From: Streptomyces sp. ASQP_92
Lineage (GTDB): Bacteria; Actinomycetota; Actinomycetes; Streptomycetales; Streptomycetaceae
Length of the DNA stretch: 64,000 nucleotides
Assembly: GCF_025399895.1 (NCBI RefSeq)
Contig: NZ_JAODUA010000003.1
Location: 124,001 to 188,000, forward strand
Direction: 5' to 3'
Shown here: piece after piece, positions 1 to 10,370 of the stretch
How the letters are laid out: each line of letters begins with the position of its first letter
Numbering within the stretch: position 1 is the stretch's first letter
Position numbers and translations under genes: made by a program
The notes under the pieces: generated by a model
The model's database searches: none
What the model saw: the letters and a program-made list of their open reading frames with translations, nothing else
What the model was told of the DNA's origin: nothing

Positions 1-285
1 GACGCCAAGAACGCCAAGAACAGCAAGGTGATCGGCGAGGGCTGGACCGCCATCGCCGAGTTCGACACCGGCGGCAAGGGCATCCCGAAGGCCGACGAGT
101 CCAAGGGCGGCGGCGACGCCCAGAAGCTCCTGGACTCCCTCGGCTCCAAGGTCTCCGGGAAGTTCGGCAAGGGCACGGTCTTCACGACGCGCCTGGTCAA
201 CGCCCTGATCACGGACAACGGCAAGGTGTACGTGGGCGCGGTGACCAAGGACGCGCTGGTGGCGGCGGCCAACTCGGGCAAGTAG
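1..285 (+). CDS. LolA-like (outer-membrane lipoprotein carrier fold) protein, 3' end only
   Basis: The frame is open from the first base of the window, so the 5' end lies outside; 94 C-terminal residues are visible, ending in a TAG. The segment contains a stretch close to TRLVNALITDNGKVYVGAV near its end, which I recognise as the C-terminal signature of the Streptomyces proteins usually named LolA-like or RseB-like, secreted proteins of unknown ligand. An ABC exporter follows 113 bp downstream on the same strand, a pairing usual for this family, so a role in envelope lipid or lipoprotein handling is possible but inferred. The identification rests on this short tail only; signal peptide and N-terminal fold cannot be seen. 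Confidence 0.7.
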   Translation, partial: DAKNAKNSKVIGEGWTAIAEFDTGGKGIPKADESKGGGDAQKLLDSLGSKVSGKFGKGTVFTTRLVNALITDNGKVYVGAVTKDALVAAANSGK

Positions 286-398
286 CAAGGGAGTCGGGCC
301 CGGCCGCGCGGACGGCGGCCGGGCCCGGGCCCCGGGCCGTGCGGCCGGTCCGTGTCCGGTCCGCGGCCGTCTCGGGGCTCACGGCGGAAAGGGGCGGG

Positions 399-1349
399 GT
401 GGGGAACAGTTCAGCGGCCATCGAGACGCGAGGCCTCAGCAAGCGGTACCGCGGCGGGCAGTTGGCCGTGAACGGGCTGGACCTCACGGTCCCCCGCGGC
501 AGCGTCTTCGGCTTCCTCGGCCCCAACGGCTCGGGCAAGACGACCACCATCCGGATGCTGATGGGCCTCATCGAGCCGACCTCCGGCACCGCGCGCCTCC
601 TGGGCAGCCCCATGCCGGCGGCCGCCCGCACCGTACTGCCCAGGGTGGGCGCCCTGATCGAGGGCCCCGCCCTGTACGGCTTCCTGTCCGGCCGGGACAA
701 CCTGCTGCGGTACGACGCCGCCGACCCCACCGCCGACCCGCGCACCCGCACCGCGCGGGTCACGACGGCCCTGGACCGGGTGGGCCTCACATCCGCCGCG
801 GGCAAGAAGGCGCGGGCCTACTCGCTGGGCATGAAGCAGCGCCTCGGCCTGGCCGCGGCGCTGCTCCAGCGCCGGGAGCTGCTCGTCCTGGACGAGCCGA
901 CGAACGGGCTCGACCCGCAGGGCATGCGGGAAATCCGTTCCCTGATACGGGAGTTGGCCGAGGACGGGACGACCGTCTTCCTCTCCTCGCACCTCCTCGA
1001 CGAGATCGAGCAGGTCTGCTCGCACGCCGCCGTGATGAACCAGGGCCGGCTCGTCGTCCAGGGCGAGGTGGCCGAGCTCGCCGCCAACGCGCGCGGCAGG
1101 CTCGCGGTGACCACCCCCGACCCCCAGGCCGCGGCCCGCCTCCTCAAGGGGCGGGGGATCGCCGATGTGACGGTCCTCGGCGAGGACCGCGTGACGGCCG
1201 AACTGCCGCCCGACGGTGTGGAGTTGGCGGACATCAACGCCGAGCTGGTACGGGCCGGGGTGCGGGTGCGTGGCTTCGTGGCCGAGCGGGCCTCCCTGGA
1301 GGACGCCTTCGTCGCACTGACCGGGGAGGGTTTCGATGTCGCGGGCTGA
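399..1349 (+). CDS. ABC transporter ATP-binding protein
   Basis: A 316-residue ATPase that would power the membrane protein encoded by the next gene. Walker A GPNGSGKT is at residues 41-48, the signature is the variant YSLGMKQRLG at 141-150, Walker B (LLVLDEP) at about 161-167 and the switch histidine at H198. YSLGMKQR instead of LSGGQ is typical of the drug-export/CcmA-like branch of ABC-2 systems. The GTG at 399 is chosen because a purine-rich ribosome site (GGAAAGGGGCGG) sits just before it; an in-frame start at 339 is possible but lacks one. The stop lies inside the permease gene, a 14-base overlap, so the two are translationally coupled. About 100 residues after the ATPase core form the usual C-terminal extension. 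Substrate unknown. Confidence 0.93.
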   Translation: MGNSSAAIETRGLSKRYRGGQLAVNGLDLTVPRGSVFGFLGPNGSGKTTTIRMLMGLIEPTSGTARLLGSPMPAAARTVLPRVGALIEGPALYGFLSGRDNLLRYDAADPTADPRTRTARVTTALDRVGLTSAAGKKARAYSLGMKQRLGLAAALLQRRELLVLDEPTNGLDPQGMREIRSLIRELAEDGTTVFLSSHLLDEIEQVCSHAAVMNQGRLVVQGEVAELAANARGRLAVTTPDPQAAARLLKGRGIADVTVLGEDRVTAELPPDGVELADINAELVRAGVRVRGFVAERASLEDAFVALTGEGFDVAG

Positions 1350-2238
1350 GACCGTGAACGAGGCGCGGCAGGGCCGGGAGCCCGCGCGCGACCCGAGCGT
1401 CCTGTGGTCGCTGGGCCTGTTCCGTTCTGAGCTGGTCACGGTGGTGCGCCGCTGGCGCACGCTCGCCCTGCTCGGGGTGCTGGCCGCGGTGCCGGTCCTG
1501 ATCGGCATCGCGGTGAAGATCGACACGGGGGGCGGCGGCGGGGGAGGCGGCCGCGACGGGGGCGGTGGCCCCGCGTTCATCACGCAGATCACCAACAACG
1601 GCCTCTTCCTCGTCTTCGCGGCGCTCGCGGCCACCCTGCCGGTGTTCCTGCCGATGGCGGTCGGGGTGGTGGCGGGCGACGCGATGGCGGGCGAGGCCGC
1701 GTCGGGCACCCTGCGCTATCTGCTGGTGGCCCCGGCGGGCCGCACCCGGCTGCTGCTCGCCAAGTACGCCTCGGTGCTCGCGTTCTGTCTGGTGGCCACG
1801 CTCGTGGTGGCGGCCTCGGCGCTCGCGGTCGGTGCGCTGCTCTTCCCGCTCGGCGATGTCACGACGATCTCCGGTACACGGATCTCGTTCGCCGACGGGC
1901 TGCTGCGGGCGGTGGCGATCGCCGGCGTGGTGGCGGTCTCGCTGTCGGGGATGGCGGCCCTGGGGCTGTTCGTCTCGACGCTGACCAACAGCGGGATCGC
2001 GGCGATGGCCTCGACCGTCGGGCTGCTGATCACGGTCCAGATCCTGGGCCAGATTCCGCAGCTGCACGCGATCGCGCCGTACCTCTTCCCGCACTACTGG
2101 CTGTCCTTCGCCGACGTACTGCGCGAGCCGGTCTACTGGGATCAGCTCGTGAAGAACTTCGAGCTCCAGGCCCTGTATGTGGCGGTCTTCGGCTCGGCGG
2201 CCTGGGCGCGCTTCACCACGAAGGACATCACGGCGTGA
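1336..2238 (+). CDS. ABC-2 type transporter permease
   Basis: A 300-residue integral membrane protein with about six hydrophobic segments, partner of the ATPase with which it overlaps by 14 bases. The first membrane helix (around residues 43-58) is followed by an extracytoplasmic loop almost wholly of glycine (DTGGGGGGGGRDGGGG, residues 59-74), which is coded by a low-complexity G-rich stretch and may vary in length between strains. After it come the segments GLFLVFAALAATLPVFLPMAVGVVAGD and a region with EAASGTLRYLLVAPAGRTRLL, the cytoplasmic coupling segment characteristic of ABC-2 permeases. Together with the upstream LolA-like gene this suggests an exporter for an envelope component; the cargo cannot be told from sequence. 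Confidence 0.9.
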   Translation: MSRAETVNEARQGREPARDPSVLWSLGLFRSELVTVVRRWRTLALLGVLAAVPVLIGIAVKIDTGGGGGGGGRDGGGGPAFITQITNNGLFLVFAALAATLPVFLPMAVGVVAGDAMAGEAASGTLRYLLVAPAGRTRLLLAKYASVLAFCLVATLVVAASALAVGALLFPLGDVTTISGTRISFADGLLRAVAIAGVVAVSLSGMAALGLFVSTLTNSGIAAMASTVGLLITVQILGQIPQLHAIAPYLFPHYWLSFADVLREPVYWDQLVKNFELQALYVAVFGSAAWARFTTKDITA

Positions 2239-2402
2239 GAGCGGGCAGCGGCAACCCGGGGAAGATCGGGGAAGAACGGGAAAGTCGGAACGGAGCGGTC
2301 GCGCGAGCCCACCCCCGTGACAGCTCGACACGACACGTTCCGTTTCCTGTGCCATTGTTGGAGCCGCGGCCCAGGCTGTCAATCCGGTTCCGGGTGTACT
2401 CG

Positions 2403-2414
2403 TAGAGTGAGGGC
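2403..2414 (+). promoter_or_regulatory. -10 element of probable leaderless promoter
   Basis: TAGAGT fits TANNNT, and transcription starting about 7 bases after it would begin at the ATG of the TetR gene. A -35 is not clear (TCAATC at 2379-2384 with an 18-base spacer is the best match). Confidence 0.4.
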
Positions 2415-3020
2415 ATGATCACCTCGTCCGAATCCGCGCCGGACCCCAGGCGCCGCAGCGAGAAATCGCGCCGAGCGACGCTCGTGGCCGCGCTCGAACT
2501 GTGTGCGGAGAACGGATACAGCAAGGTCACCATCGAGGCCATCGCGGCCCGGGCGGGCGTGAGCAAGAAGACGATCTACCGCTGGTGGCCGACGAAGGGC
2601 GCGGTCCTGCTCGACGCGGTGACCGAACAGGTGGTCAGCGACACGACGTTCCCCGACACGGGAGACATCGATGTCGATCTCTGCACCCATATCGGCAGCC
2701 TGGTGAAGGTGTTCACCGCGCCGGTCGCGGGGGCCGCGTACACCGGCATCCTCGCCGAGCTCCTGCACGACGAGCAGTTGGCGAGGGCGGTCAACGAAGA
2801 GCTCGTCATCCCGCGCGTCGCCCTGGTCTACGAGCGGATGCGGCGCGCCCAGGAGCAGGGTCAACTGCCCCTGGACATCGACCTTCCGCTGGCCGTGGAG
2901 ATGCTCTACGGCCCGCTGTACTACCGTCACGCGCTGGGCCGGCCGCTGCACGAGCCGGAGCGCATCGAAGAGCTGGTGGCCTACGTCATGCGAGGGCTGC
3001 GGGCGTCGGGGTCGAGCTGA
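2415..3020 (+). CDS. TetR family transcriptional regulator
   Basis: A 201-residue repressor. The N-terminal helix-turn-helix spans about residues 17-62 and ends in the family pattern IAARAGVSKKTIYRWWPTKGAVL; the rest is an all-helical ligand-binding domain ending in YGPLYYRHALGRPL, seen in the TetR_C_11-like group. A -10-like TAGAGT at 2403-2408 lies 6 bases before the ATG and no good ribosome site is present, so the transcript is probably leaderless. The gene converges on, and overlaps by 35 bp, the reductase gene on the other strand. Its target is unknown; the perfect dyad upstream of that reductase at 3587-3621 is a candidate site. Confidence 0.9.
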   Translation: MITSSESAPDPRRRSEKSRRATLVAALELCAENGYSKVTIEAIAARAGVSKKTIYRWWPTKGAVLLDAVTEQVVSDTTFPDTGDIDVDLCTHIGSLVKVFTAPVAGAAYTGILAELLHDEQLARAVNEELVIPRVALVYERMRRAQEQGQLPLDIDLPLAVEMLYGPLYYRHALGRPLHEPERIEELVAYVMRGLRASGSS

Positions 3021-3561
3021 AGAACGTCTTGGCGCGGGCGGCGGCCTCGGTGTCCTGCGCGATCTCGCCCGGCCGGTTGCCGGTGCCGAGCAGCACGCCG
3101 CCCCAGTTCATCTTCATGTACCGGGCCGAGTGGCGCAGGCTCCCCACGAGCGGGTCGGCCGCCGAGTGGTCGGGATCGGCGAGCGCGGTCACGCCCCACA
3201 GGGTGCGGCCCGCCATGCGCTGCGCGAAGTCGAGCCCGGGGGTGTGGAGCCAGTTCACCCAGTGGTCGAGGTAGTGCTTGACCGGGGTGCTGACGCTGTA
3301 CCAGTACAGCGGCGAGGCGATCACCAGGTCGGTGGCGGCCAGTGTCGCGTCGAGCAGCGTCGCCGCGTCCCCGGTGGAGGCGGGCCGGACGCGGTGCTCG
3401 GTGTGGCGCTCGTCGCGGAACCGGGGAAGGTCGAGGTCGGCGAGGCTCAGCCAGCGCGCGGTGTCACCCGCGGGAAGCTGCTCGGCCGCCTGCCGGGCGA
3501 GCGTCTCGGTGTTGCCGCCGCCGCGTGTACTGCCCAGCAGGAAAAGGAAGTTGCGGGCCAT
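2986..3561 (-). CDS. NAD(P)H-dependent FMN reductase / flavodoxin-fold oxidoreductase
   Basis: A 191-residue protein with the N-terminal phosphate-binding loop GSTRGGGNTETLA (about residues 11-23) that holds FMN in flavodoxin-like NAD(P)H oxidoreductases, and the later conserved stretch DLVIASPLYWYSVSTPVKHYLDHW, typical of the family (quinone or azo/nitro reductase relatives). Probably cytoplasmic, transferring hydride to quinones or other electrophiles. Start ATG at 3561 follows a strong GGAGGGG ribosome site. A perfect 35-bp dyad lies 25 bp upstream of the start codon and probably controls it. The 3' end overlaps the convergent TetR gene by 35 bp, so antisense interference between the two transcripts is possible. 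Confidence 0.88.
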   Translation of the reverse strand: MARNFLFLLGSTRGGGNTETLARQAAEQLPAGDTARWLSLADLDLPRFRDERHTEHRVRPASTGDAATLLDATLAATDLVIASPLYWYSVSTPVKHYLDHWVNWLHTPGLDFAQRMAGRTLWGVTALADPDHSAADPLVGSLRHSARYMKMNWGGVLLGTGNRPGEIAQDTEAAARAKTFFSSTPTPAALA

Positions 3562-3586
3562 GGTCCCCTCCGTACGTAGCCCAAAG

Positions 3587-3621
3587 GCGTATGCGTGTGC
3601 AGTATATGCACACGCATACGC
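3587..3621. promoter_or_regulatory. Perfect inverted repeat, 15-bp arms, 5-bp centre; probable operator
   Basis: Left arm GCGTATGCGTGTGCA (3587-3601), centre GTATA, right arm TGCACACGCATACGC (3607-3621). It sits between the start of the reductase gene and the end of the aminopeptidase gene, both on the minus strand. It could be an operator of the reductase or a hairpin terminator of the aminopeptidase; it has AT-containing arms and no T-run, so I favour an operator. Confidence 0.65.
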
Positions 3622-3650
3622 CCGATGGGAGGGGCGATGCGGGGGCTCCC

Positions 3651-5658
<2,008 letters not shown>

Positions 5659-5731
5659 GTGGTCGTTTATAGCGGGGTGGGGGCGTGGGGGCGCCCTGGA
5701 TGGCCCCCCTCGCCCCCACGGGCGGGCGCGG

Positions 5732-7441
5732 TCAGCTCACTGGCGTACCGGCGCGCAGCTCCAGCCGGTCGCCCGCGAAGGAGGACCGGAAGCGGCGGTC
5801 GTGCGAGACCACGACGACCGCGCCGGGAAAGTCGGCCAGCGCCCGCTCGACCTCCTCGACGAGGGCGAGCGACACATGGTTCGTGGGCTCGTCCAGTACG
5901 AGGAGATCGGCGGGGCGGGTCACCAGGCGGGCCAGTTCGAGCCGCCGCCGCTGGCCGACCGAGAGCTCCGCGACCGGGACGGCCAGGTCTTCCTCGCGGA
6001 ACAGACCGAGCGCAAGCAGTTCGTCGGCGTACTCCTCAGGAAGCCCGGTACGCCCGGACGCGTACGCGGCGAGCAGGGAGAGGTGGGAGGTGGTGGCGTC
6101 CGTCAACTCCTGTGCCAGATAGGCGATATGGCGGCTCGTTCGGTGGACCCTCCCCTCGTCCGGTGCGAGGTCGCCGGCGAGGACGCGCAACAGCGTGGAC
6201 TTGCCGGCGCCGTTGGGACCGGACACGAGGAGGCGCCGGCCGGGCTCGACGGCGAGGGTGGGGACGTGGAGGCGGTCGCCGACCTTCACCCCGGACAGCT
6301 CTACGAGGGGGGTGGTGGGGTCAGGGGCAGGGGTGGGGGTGCCGGCCGGCGTCGGTCGCGGGGCGGGCTCGGGGGTGGAGGTGGGGGTGGTCGACGGCGT
6401 CGTCAGGCGGGCGCTGAAGCTCAGGGGTGGCGCGGGGGCCGCCACCGGCTCGCGCTCCAACTGCTCCAGGCGCCTCCTCGCCGCCCTGACGCGGCCGGAC
6501 AGCTTGGCCTCCGAGGACCGGCGGTGCTTGCCGAAGCCCTGGCCGGGGTCCCCGCCGGTGGCGGCGAGCCGCTGTCCGGCGGCCGCGACCAGCTCCCGGG
6601 TACGGGTCAGCTCCGCGCGCCACTCCTGGTGCGCCAGCTCCCGTCGCCGCCGTGCGGCCGCGCGCGCCGTACGGTAACCGGCCCAGCCGTCGCCGTACCG
6701 GACGACCGTGCGCAGCTCCCGGTCCACCTCCAGGATCGTCGTCGAGACGCGTTCGAGGAACGCGCGGTCGTGGGTGACCACCACCAACGTGCCCCGGTGG
6801 GCGCGGAGTTGCTCCGCCAGCCAGTCGGTGGCCTGCCGGTCCAGATGGTTCGTCGGCTCGTCGAGCAGCAGCAGCTCGGGGGCGGCGGCCAGGACGCAGG
6901 CCAGCGCGAGGCGGGACCGCTCGCCGCCGGAGAGCGAGCCGAGTGTGCGGTCGCGGGTCAGGTGGGCGAGGCCGAGGGAGTGCAGGGCGGCGGTGGTGCG
7001 GGCTTCCGCGCGGTAGCCGTCGCGGTCCTCGTACGCCGTCAACAGGGCGCCGTAGGCGTCCAGTTCGGCTTCCGTGGGGGTGGCCGACGGGCCGGCCAGG
7101 CGGGACTCGGCGGCGCTGATGGCCGCCTCCAGTTCGCGCAGGTCGGCCAGGGCCAGGTCCACGGCGTCCTGGACCGTACGGTCCGGGGCGAGGTCGAGCG
7201 TCTGGGTCAGGTGGCCGATGCCGCCCGGGAAGACGGCGGTGACCTCCCCGGTGTCGGGCTGCTCCACACCGGCCATCAGCCGCAGCAGGGTCGACTTGCC
7301 GGAGCCGTTCTCACCGATGACGGCGGCCTTTTCGCCGGGGCGGACGGTGAGGGTGATCTGGTCCAGTACGGGGCGGCCGCGGTATGCCTTGGCGGCGGCG
7401 GTGAGGGTCAGTTGGGACGGGGTTCGGGTGTGCGTGGGCAT
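5732..7441 (-). CDS. ABC-F family ATPase, probable ribosomal protection protein
   Basis: A 569-residue soluble protein with two ABC domains and no membrane segments, the length of macrolide-type protection proteins such as OleB and TlrC. Domain 1: Walker A GENGSGKS at 43-50, LSGGERSRLALA, and LLLLDEPTNHLD. A charged inter-domain linker follows (roughly residues 245-345) with a long proline/threonine-rich insert. Domain 2: Walker A SGPNGAGKS, variant signature LSVGQRRRLELARL and LLVLDEPTNHVS. ABC-F proteins bind the ribosomal E site and release antibiotics from the peptidyl-transferase centre or exit tunnel. No biosynthetic cluster is visible nearby, so it may be an intrinsic resistance gene; a housekeeping role is the alternative. 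The leading ATG at 7441 has a moderate ribosome site. Confidence 0.9.
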   Translation of the reverse strand: MPTHTRTPSQLTLTAAAKAYRGRPVLDQITLTVRPGEKAAVIGENGSGKSTLLRLMAGVEQPDTGEVTAVFPGGIGHLTQTLDLAPDRTVQDAVDLALADLRELEAAISAAESRLAGPSATPTEAELDAYGALLTAYEDRDGYRAEARTTAALHSLGLAHLTRDRTLGSLSGGERSRLALACVLAAAPELLLLDEPTNHLDRQATDWLAEQLRAHRGTLVVVTHDRAFLERVSTTILEVDRELRTVVRYGDGWAGYRTARAAARRRRELAHQEWRAELTRTRELVAAAGQRLAATGGDPGQGFGKHRRSSEAKLSGRVRAARRRLEQLEREPVAAPAPPLSFSARLTTPSTTPTSTPEPAPRPTPAGTPTPAPDPTTPLVELSGVKVGDRLHVPTLAVEPGRRLLVSGPNGAGKSTLLRVLAGDLAPDEGRVHRTSRHIAYLAQELTDATTSHLSLLAAYASGRTGLPEEYADELLALGLFREEDLAVPVAELSVGQRRRLELARLVTRPADLLVLDEPTNHVSLALVEEVERALADFPGAVVVVSHDRRFRSSFAGDRLELRAGTPVS

Positions 7442-7611
7442 GGCTGATCCCTGGGGGTGCTCGGTAGGGGTTCCTCCTGGCGGGGGTGCGGGGCGGCGGG
7501 GCCGCGGTGGGGGTGGGTCAGCGGAAGAAGTAGTACGAGTACGGGATCATGGGGGGAGGGTAGCTGGGGGTGGGCGGGGGTGGCCTCTCCTTTTCGGAGG
7601 GCGTCTGCCCA

Positions 7612-7850
7612 CCGGGGGGTCGGCTGGTTCCGGGCCCCCTGGGGCTCCGCCCCAGACCCCGGGGGGTCTCCCACCCACCCGCCCGTGCGGCGGGGTTGGT
7701 CGGTTCCGGGCCCCCTGGGGCTCCGCCCCAGACCCCGAGGCACCTCGCCCACCCACCCGCCCGTGCAGGGGGTGGGATGGCCCGGCCCTTGGGGCTCCGC
7801 CCCAAACCCCGAGCGGGGGCTCCGCCCCCTGCACCCCCGTTCGCGCCTTA
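7612..7850 (+). repeat. GC-rich hairpin repeats containing GGGGCTCCGCCCC
   Basis: Three roughly 75-bp units each carry GGGGCTCCGCCCC, able to pair GGGGC with GCCCC, preceded by GGTTCCGGGCCCCCT-like sequence and followed by CCACCCACCCGCCCGTGC-like sequence; a fourth shortened copy follows. The same units occur inverted at 41750-41880. Confidence 0.75.
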
Positions 7851-7853
7851 AGG

Positions 7854-7883
7854 GCGCTCGTCCTCAATCGCCGGACGGGCTGA
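7854..7883 (+). repeat. 30-bp dispersed repeat GCGCTCGTCCTCAATCGCC...
   Basis: A 30-bp element that begins GCGCTCGTCCTCAATCGCCG and ends GGGCTGA. The inverted copy at 41706-41735 differs by one base. In both places it lies between the GGGGCTCCGCCCC units and the 56-bp array. Confidence 0.8.
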
Positions 7884-7906
7884 GGTGGCCTGCACCGAGC
7901 GGTTAA

Positions 7907-8230
7907 GGGGCGCGAGGAACTGCGCGAGAGGCGAGCACGGCCCGCAGCCGACCGAGGGTTTTGGGGGCGCGGGGAACTGCGCGAGAAGCGACCACGGTCC
8001 GCAGGGTCAAGACGCCCTAGGGGCGCGGGGAACTGCGCGACCAGCCACGCACGGCTCGCGGACGAAAACAGGTTGAGGGGCGCGGGGAACTGCGCGAGAG
8101 GCGAGCACGGTCCGCAGGGTCAAGACGGCCTAGGGGCGCGGGGAACTGCGCGAGAAGCGACCACGGCCCGCAGGGTCAAGACGGCCTAGGGGCGCGGGGA
8201 ACTGCGCAAGAAGCGACCACGGCCCGCAAC
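7907..8230 (+). repeat. Array of six ~56-bp repeats with core GGGGCGCGGGGAACTGCGCG
   Basis: Cores begin at 7907, 7964, 8020, 8077, 8133 and 8189, a period of 56-57 bp. After each core comes a semi-conserved tail of the type AGAAGCGACCACGGTCCGCA. No gene is seen between 7442 and 8328; the whole interval is this array plus the GC-rich units. The element is a recurrent intergenic feature of Streptomyces in my experience; I know no established function. Confidence 0.85.
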
Positions 8231-8328
8231 CCCGCCGGGTTGTTCCGGGAGCCCCGTCGTCCCGCTGGGCATCGCCGACGAAGCCACCCCCGGGGGCCCG
8301 GCCCGGCCCGGCAGGGGCAGGGGCGGGG

Positions 8329-9351
8329 TCACCCCCGGGGCACCCCCGGAGTGATTCCCGGGGCCGGCCCCGGCAAGGGCGCAGGCGGGGCCACCCCCGG
8401 CAAGGGGGCAGGCGGGGCCACCCCCGGCGTGGCCCCCGGCGTCGAGGACAGGTCGCGGCGGGCCCGGTGCGTCGTGTGCAGGGCGTCCCACGTCAGGATC
8501 GTCAGGGCCAGCCACACCAGGGCGAAGCCCGCCCAGCGTTCCGGGGGCATCTCCTCGTGGAAGTACACGATGCCCAGCAGGAACTGGAAGACCGGCGCCA
8601 GGTACTGGAGCAGGCCGAGCGTCGAGAGCGGCACCCGGATCGCCGCGCCGCCGAAGCAGATCAGCGGGATCGCGGTCACCACACCCGTCGCCGCCAGCAG
8701 CGCCGCGTGCCCCGCGCCCTCGTTGCCGAAGGTGGCCCGGCCCTGGCCGCCCAGCCACAGCAGATAGGCCAGCGCGGGCAGGAACTGCACGGCGGTCTCC
8801 GCGGCCAGGGATTCCAGGCCGCCCAGGTTCACCTTCTTCTTCACCAGGCCGTACGTCGCGAAGGAGAACGCCAGGGTCAGCGAGATCCACGGCGGCTGCC
8901 CGTACCCCACCGTCAGGACGGTCACGGACGCCGCGCCGATCCCCACCGCGATCCACTGGGCCCGCCGAAGCCGCTCCTTGAGGATCAGCACGCCCATCGC
9001 GATGGTGACGAGCGGGTTGATGAAGTAGCCCAGGGACGCCTCCACCACATGGCCGGAGTTGACCGACCAGATGTACACGCCCCAGTTCACTGTGATCACC
9101 ACGGCCGCCAGGGCTATCAGGCCGAGCCTGCGCGGCTGGCGGACCAGTGCGCCGATCCACGCCCAGCGGCCCATCACAAGGAGCACGATCGCCACCAGGC
9201 CGAGCGACCACACCATGCGGTGGGCCAGGATCTCGATCGCGTCGGCCGGCTTGAGCAGGGGCCAGAACAGGGGGACCAGCCCCCACATCCCGTACGCGCC
9301 GATCCCGTACAGCAGTCCGGTCCGCTGTTGTCCCGCCGACTCCTTGGCCAC
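8329..9351 (-). CDS. rarD: EamA-family transporter, RarD type
   Basis: A 340-residue drug/metabolite transporter with ten predicted membrane helices in two EamA repeats. The N-terminal GLLYGIGAYGMWGLVPLFWPLLKP and the following ILAHRMVWSL are diagnostic of the RarD branch. Substrate unproven. The GTG at 9351 follows GGGAGGG. The last ~40 residues are a proline/glycine/alanine-rich tail (PGVAPPAPLPG repeated) coded by imperfect ~30-bp tandem repeats at about 8370-8430; this tail is beyond the usual RarD length of about 300 and is probably disordered. The 56-bp repeat array begins about 100 bp past its stop. Confidence 0.9.
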   Translation of the reverse strand: MAKESAGQQRTGLLYGIGAYGMWGLVPLFWPLLKPADAIEILAHRMVWSLGLVAIVLLVMGRWAWIGALVRQPRRLGLIALAAVVITVNWGVYIWSVNSGHVVEASLGYFINPLVTIAMGVLILKERLRRAQWIAVGIGAASVTVLTVGYGQPPWISLTLAFSFATYGLVKKKVNLGGLESLAAETAVQFLPALAYLLWLGGQGRATFGNEGAGHAALLAATGVVTAIPLICFGGAAIRVPLSTLGLLQYLAPVFQFLLGIVYFHEEMPPERWAGFALVWLALTILTWDALHTTHRARRDLSSTPGATPGVAPPAPLPGVAPPAPLPGPAPGITPGVPRG

Positions 9352-9466
9352 TGGCCCTCCCTGTGCGCGCTCGCTCCACCAGAAGGTAGCGCCGAAGGGG
9401 CCGCGGTGTCATGCCCGTACCGGGATACGGTACTGACGCCCCACCCAGCGGTACGAGGCCGTGGCC

Positions 9467-10324
9467 CTACGCGGCCGACGCGTCCCGCAGCGAGACCGAC
9501 AGCGGCGTCGTCGGGCGGCCGATCAGGCGGGACAGGTCGCCCGGGGTGGCGGCCAGGCGGCCCCGCTCTATGGCGTGGTCCACGTCCACCAGGATCTCCG
9601 CGAAGGGCGCGGGCACGCCCGCCTCGGTCAGTACCGCGAGGTGGGCCTCCGCGGTGACCGGGCGGTAGGTGACGGGCTTGCCGGAGGCCGCCGCGAACTC
9701 GGCCGCGTACTCGGCGAAGGACCAGGCCACGTCCCCGCTCAGCTCGTACGCCCGGCCCAGGTGGCCCTCGCCGGTCAGCACCTCGGCCGCCGCCGCCGCG
9801 TAGTCGGCCCGGGCCGCCGAGGCCACCCGGCCCTCGCCCGCGTTGGACACCACCGCGCCGTGCGCCAGGACCGGCGCGAGGTTGGCGGTGTAGTTCTCGG
9901 TGTACCAGCCGTTGCGCAGGAACGTGTACGGCAGGCCCGAGTCCAGGATGAGCCGCTCGGTCGCCCGGTGTTCGTCCGCCAGCGTGAAGTCGGCGTCCGG
10001 GCCGCCCAGGATGCCGGTGTAGGCGAGCTGCGCCACGCCCGCCGCCTTTGCCGCCTCGATCACCGCGGTGTGCTGCGGCACCCGGCGCCCGACCTCGCTG
10101 CCCGAGATCAGCAGGACCCGGTCGCCCGACTCGAAGACCCCGGCGAGGGTGGCGGGCTCGCTGTAGTCGGCGACGCGCAGCTCCACGCCCCGGGCGGCGA
10201 GGGCGGCGGCCTTCTCCTTGTCGCGTACGACCGCGACGATCTCGCTCGCGGGAACCCGCGCGAGCAGCTCCTCGACGACGAGACGGCCGAGCGATCCGGT
10301 GGCTCCGGTGACGACGATGCTCAT
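9467..10324 (-). CDS. NmrA-like SDR, NAD(P)H:quinone oxidoreductase type (QorB/YtfG-like)
   Basis: A 285-residue atypical short-chain dehydrogenase. The N-terminus VVTGATGSLGRLVVEELLAR is the NAD(P)H-binding glycine motif, and the downstream segments VLLISGSEVGRR, LPYTFLRNGWYTENY and LIGRPTTPLSVSL are characteristic of the quinone oxidoreductase 2 group. It probably reduces quinones or acts as a redox sensor with NADPH. ATG at 10324 is preceded by AAGGAG at good distance; the frame is open further upstream but that part has no protein-like features. It diverges from an HxlR regulator gene, 100 bp away, the classic layout of qorB-type genes with their repressor. Confidence 0.9.
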   Translation of the reverse strand: MSIVVTGATGSLGRLVVEELLARVPASEIVAVVRDKEKAAALAARGVELRVADYSEPATLAGVFESGDRVLLISGSEVGRRVPQHTAVIEAAKAAGVAQLAYTGILGGPDADFTLADEHRATERLILDSGLPYTFLRNGWYTENYTANLAPVLAHGAVVSNAGEGRVASAARADYAAAAAEVLTGEGHLGRAYELSGDVAWSFAEYAAEFAAASGKPVTYRPVTAEAHLAVLTEAGVPAPFAEILVDVDHAIERGRLAATPGDLSRLIGRPTTPLSVSLRDASAA

Positions 10325-10370
10325 GGGGTGCTCCTTCTGTGCGGGGGGTGTGAGGTGCTCTGGTTGCCAC

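Noticed and set aside
7907..8230. Regular repeats that resemble a CRISPR array
   Set aside because: The segments between cores are themselves similar to each other, so there are no unique spacers, and no cas genes are present.
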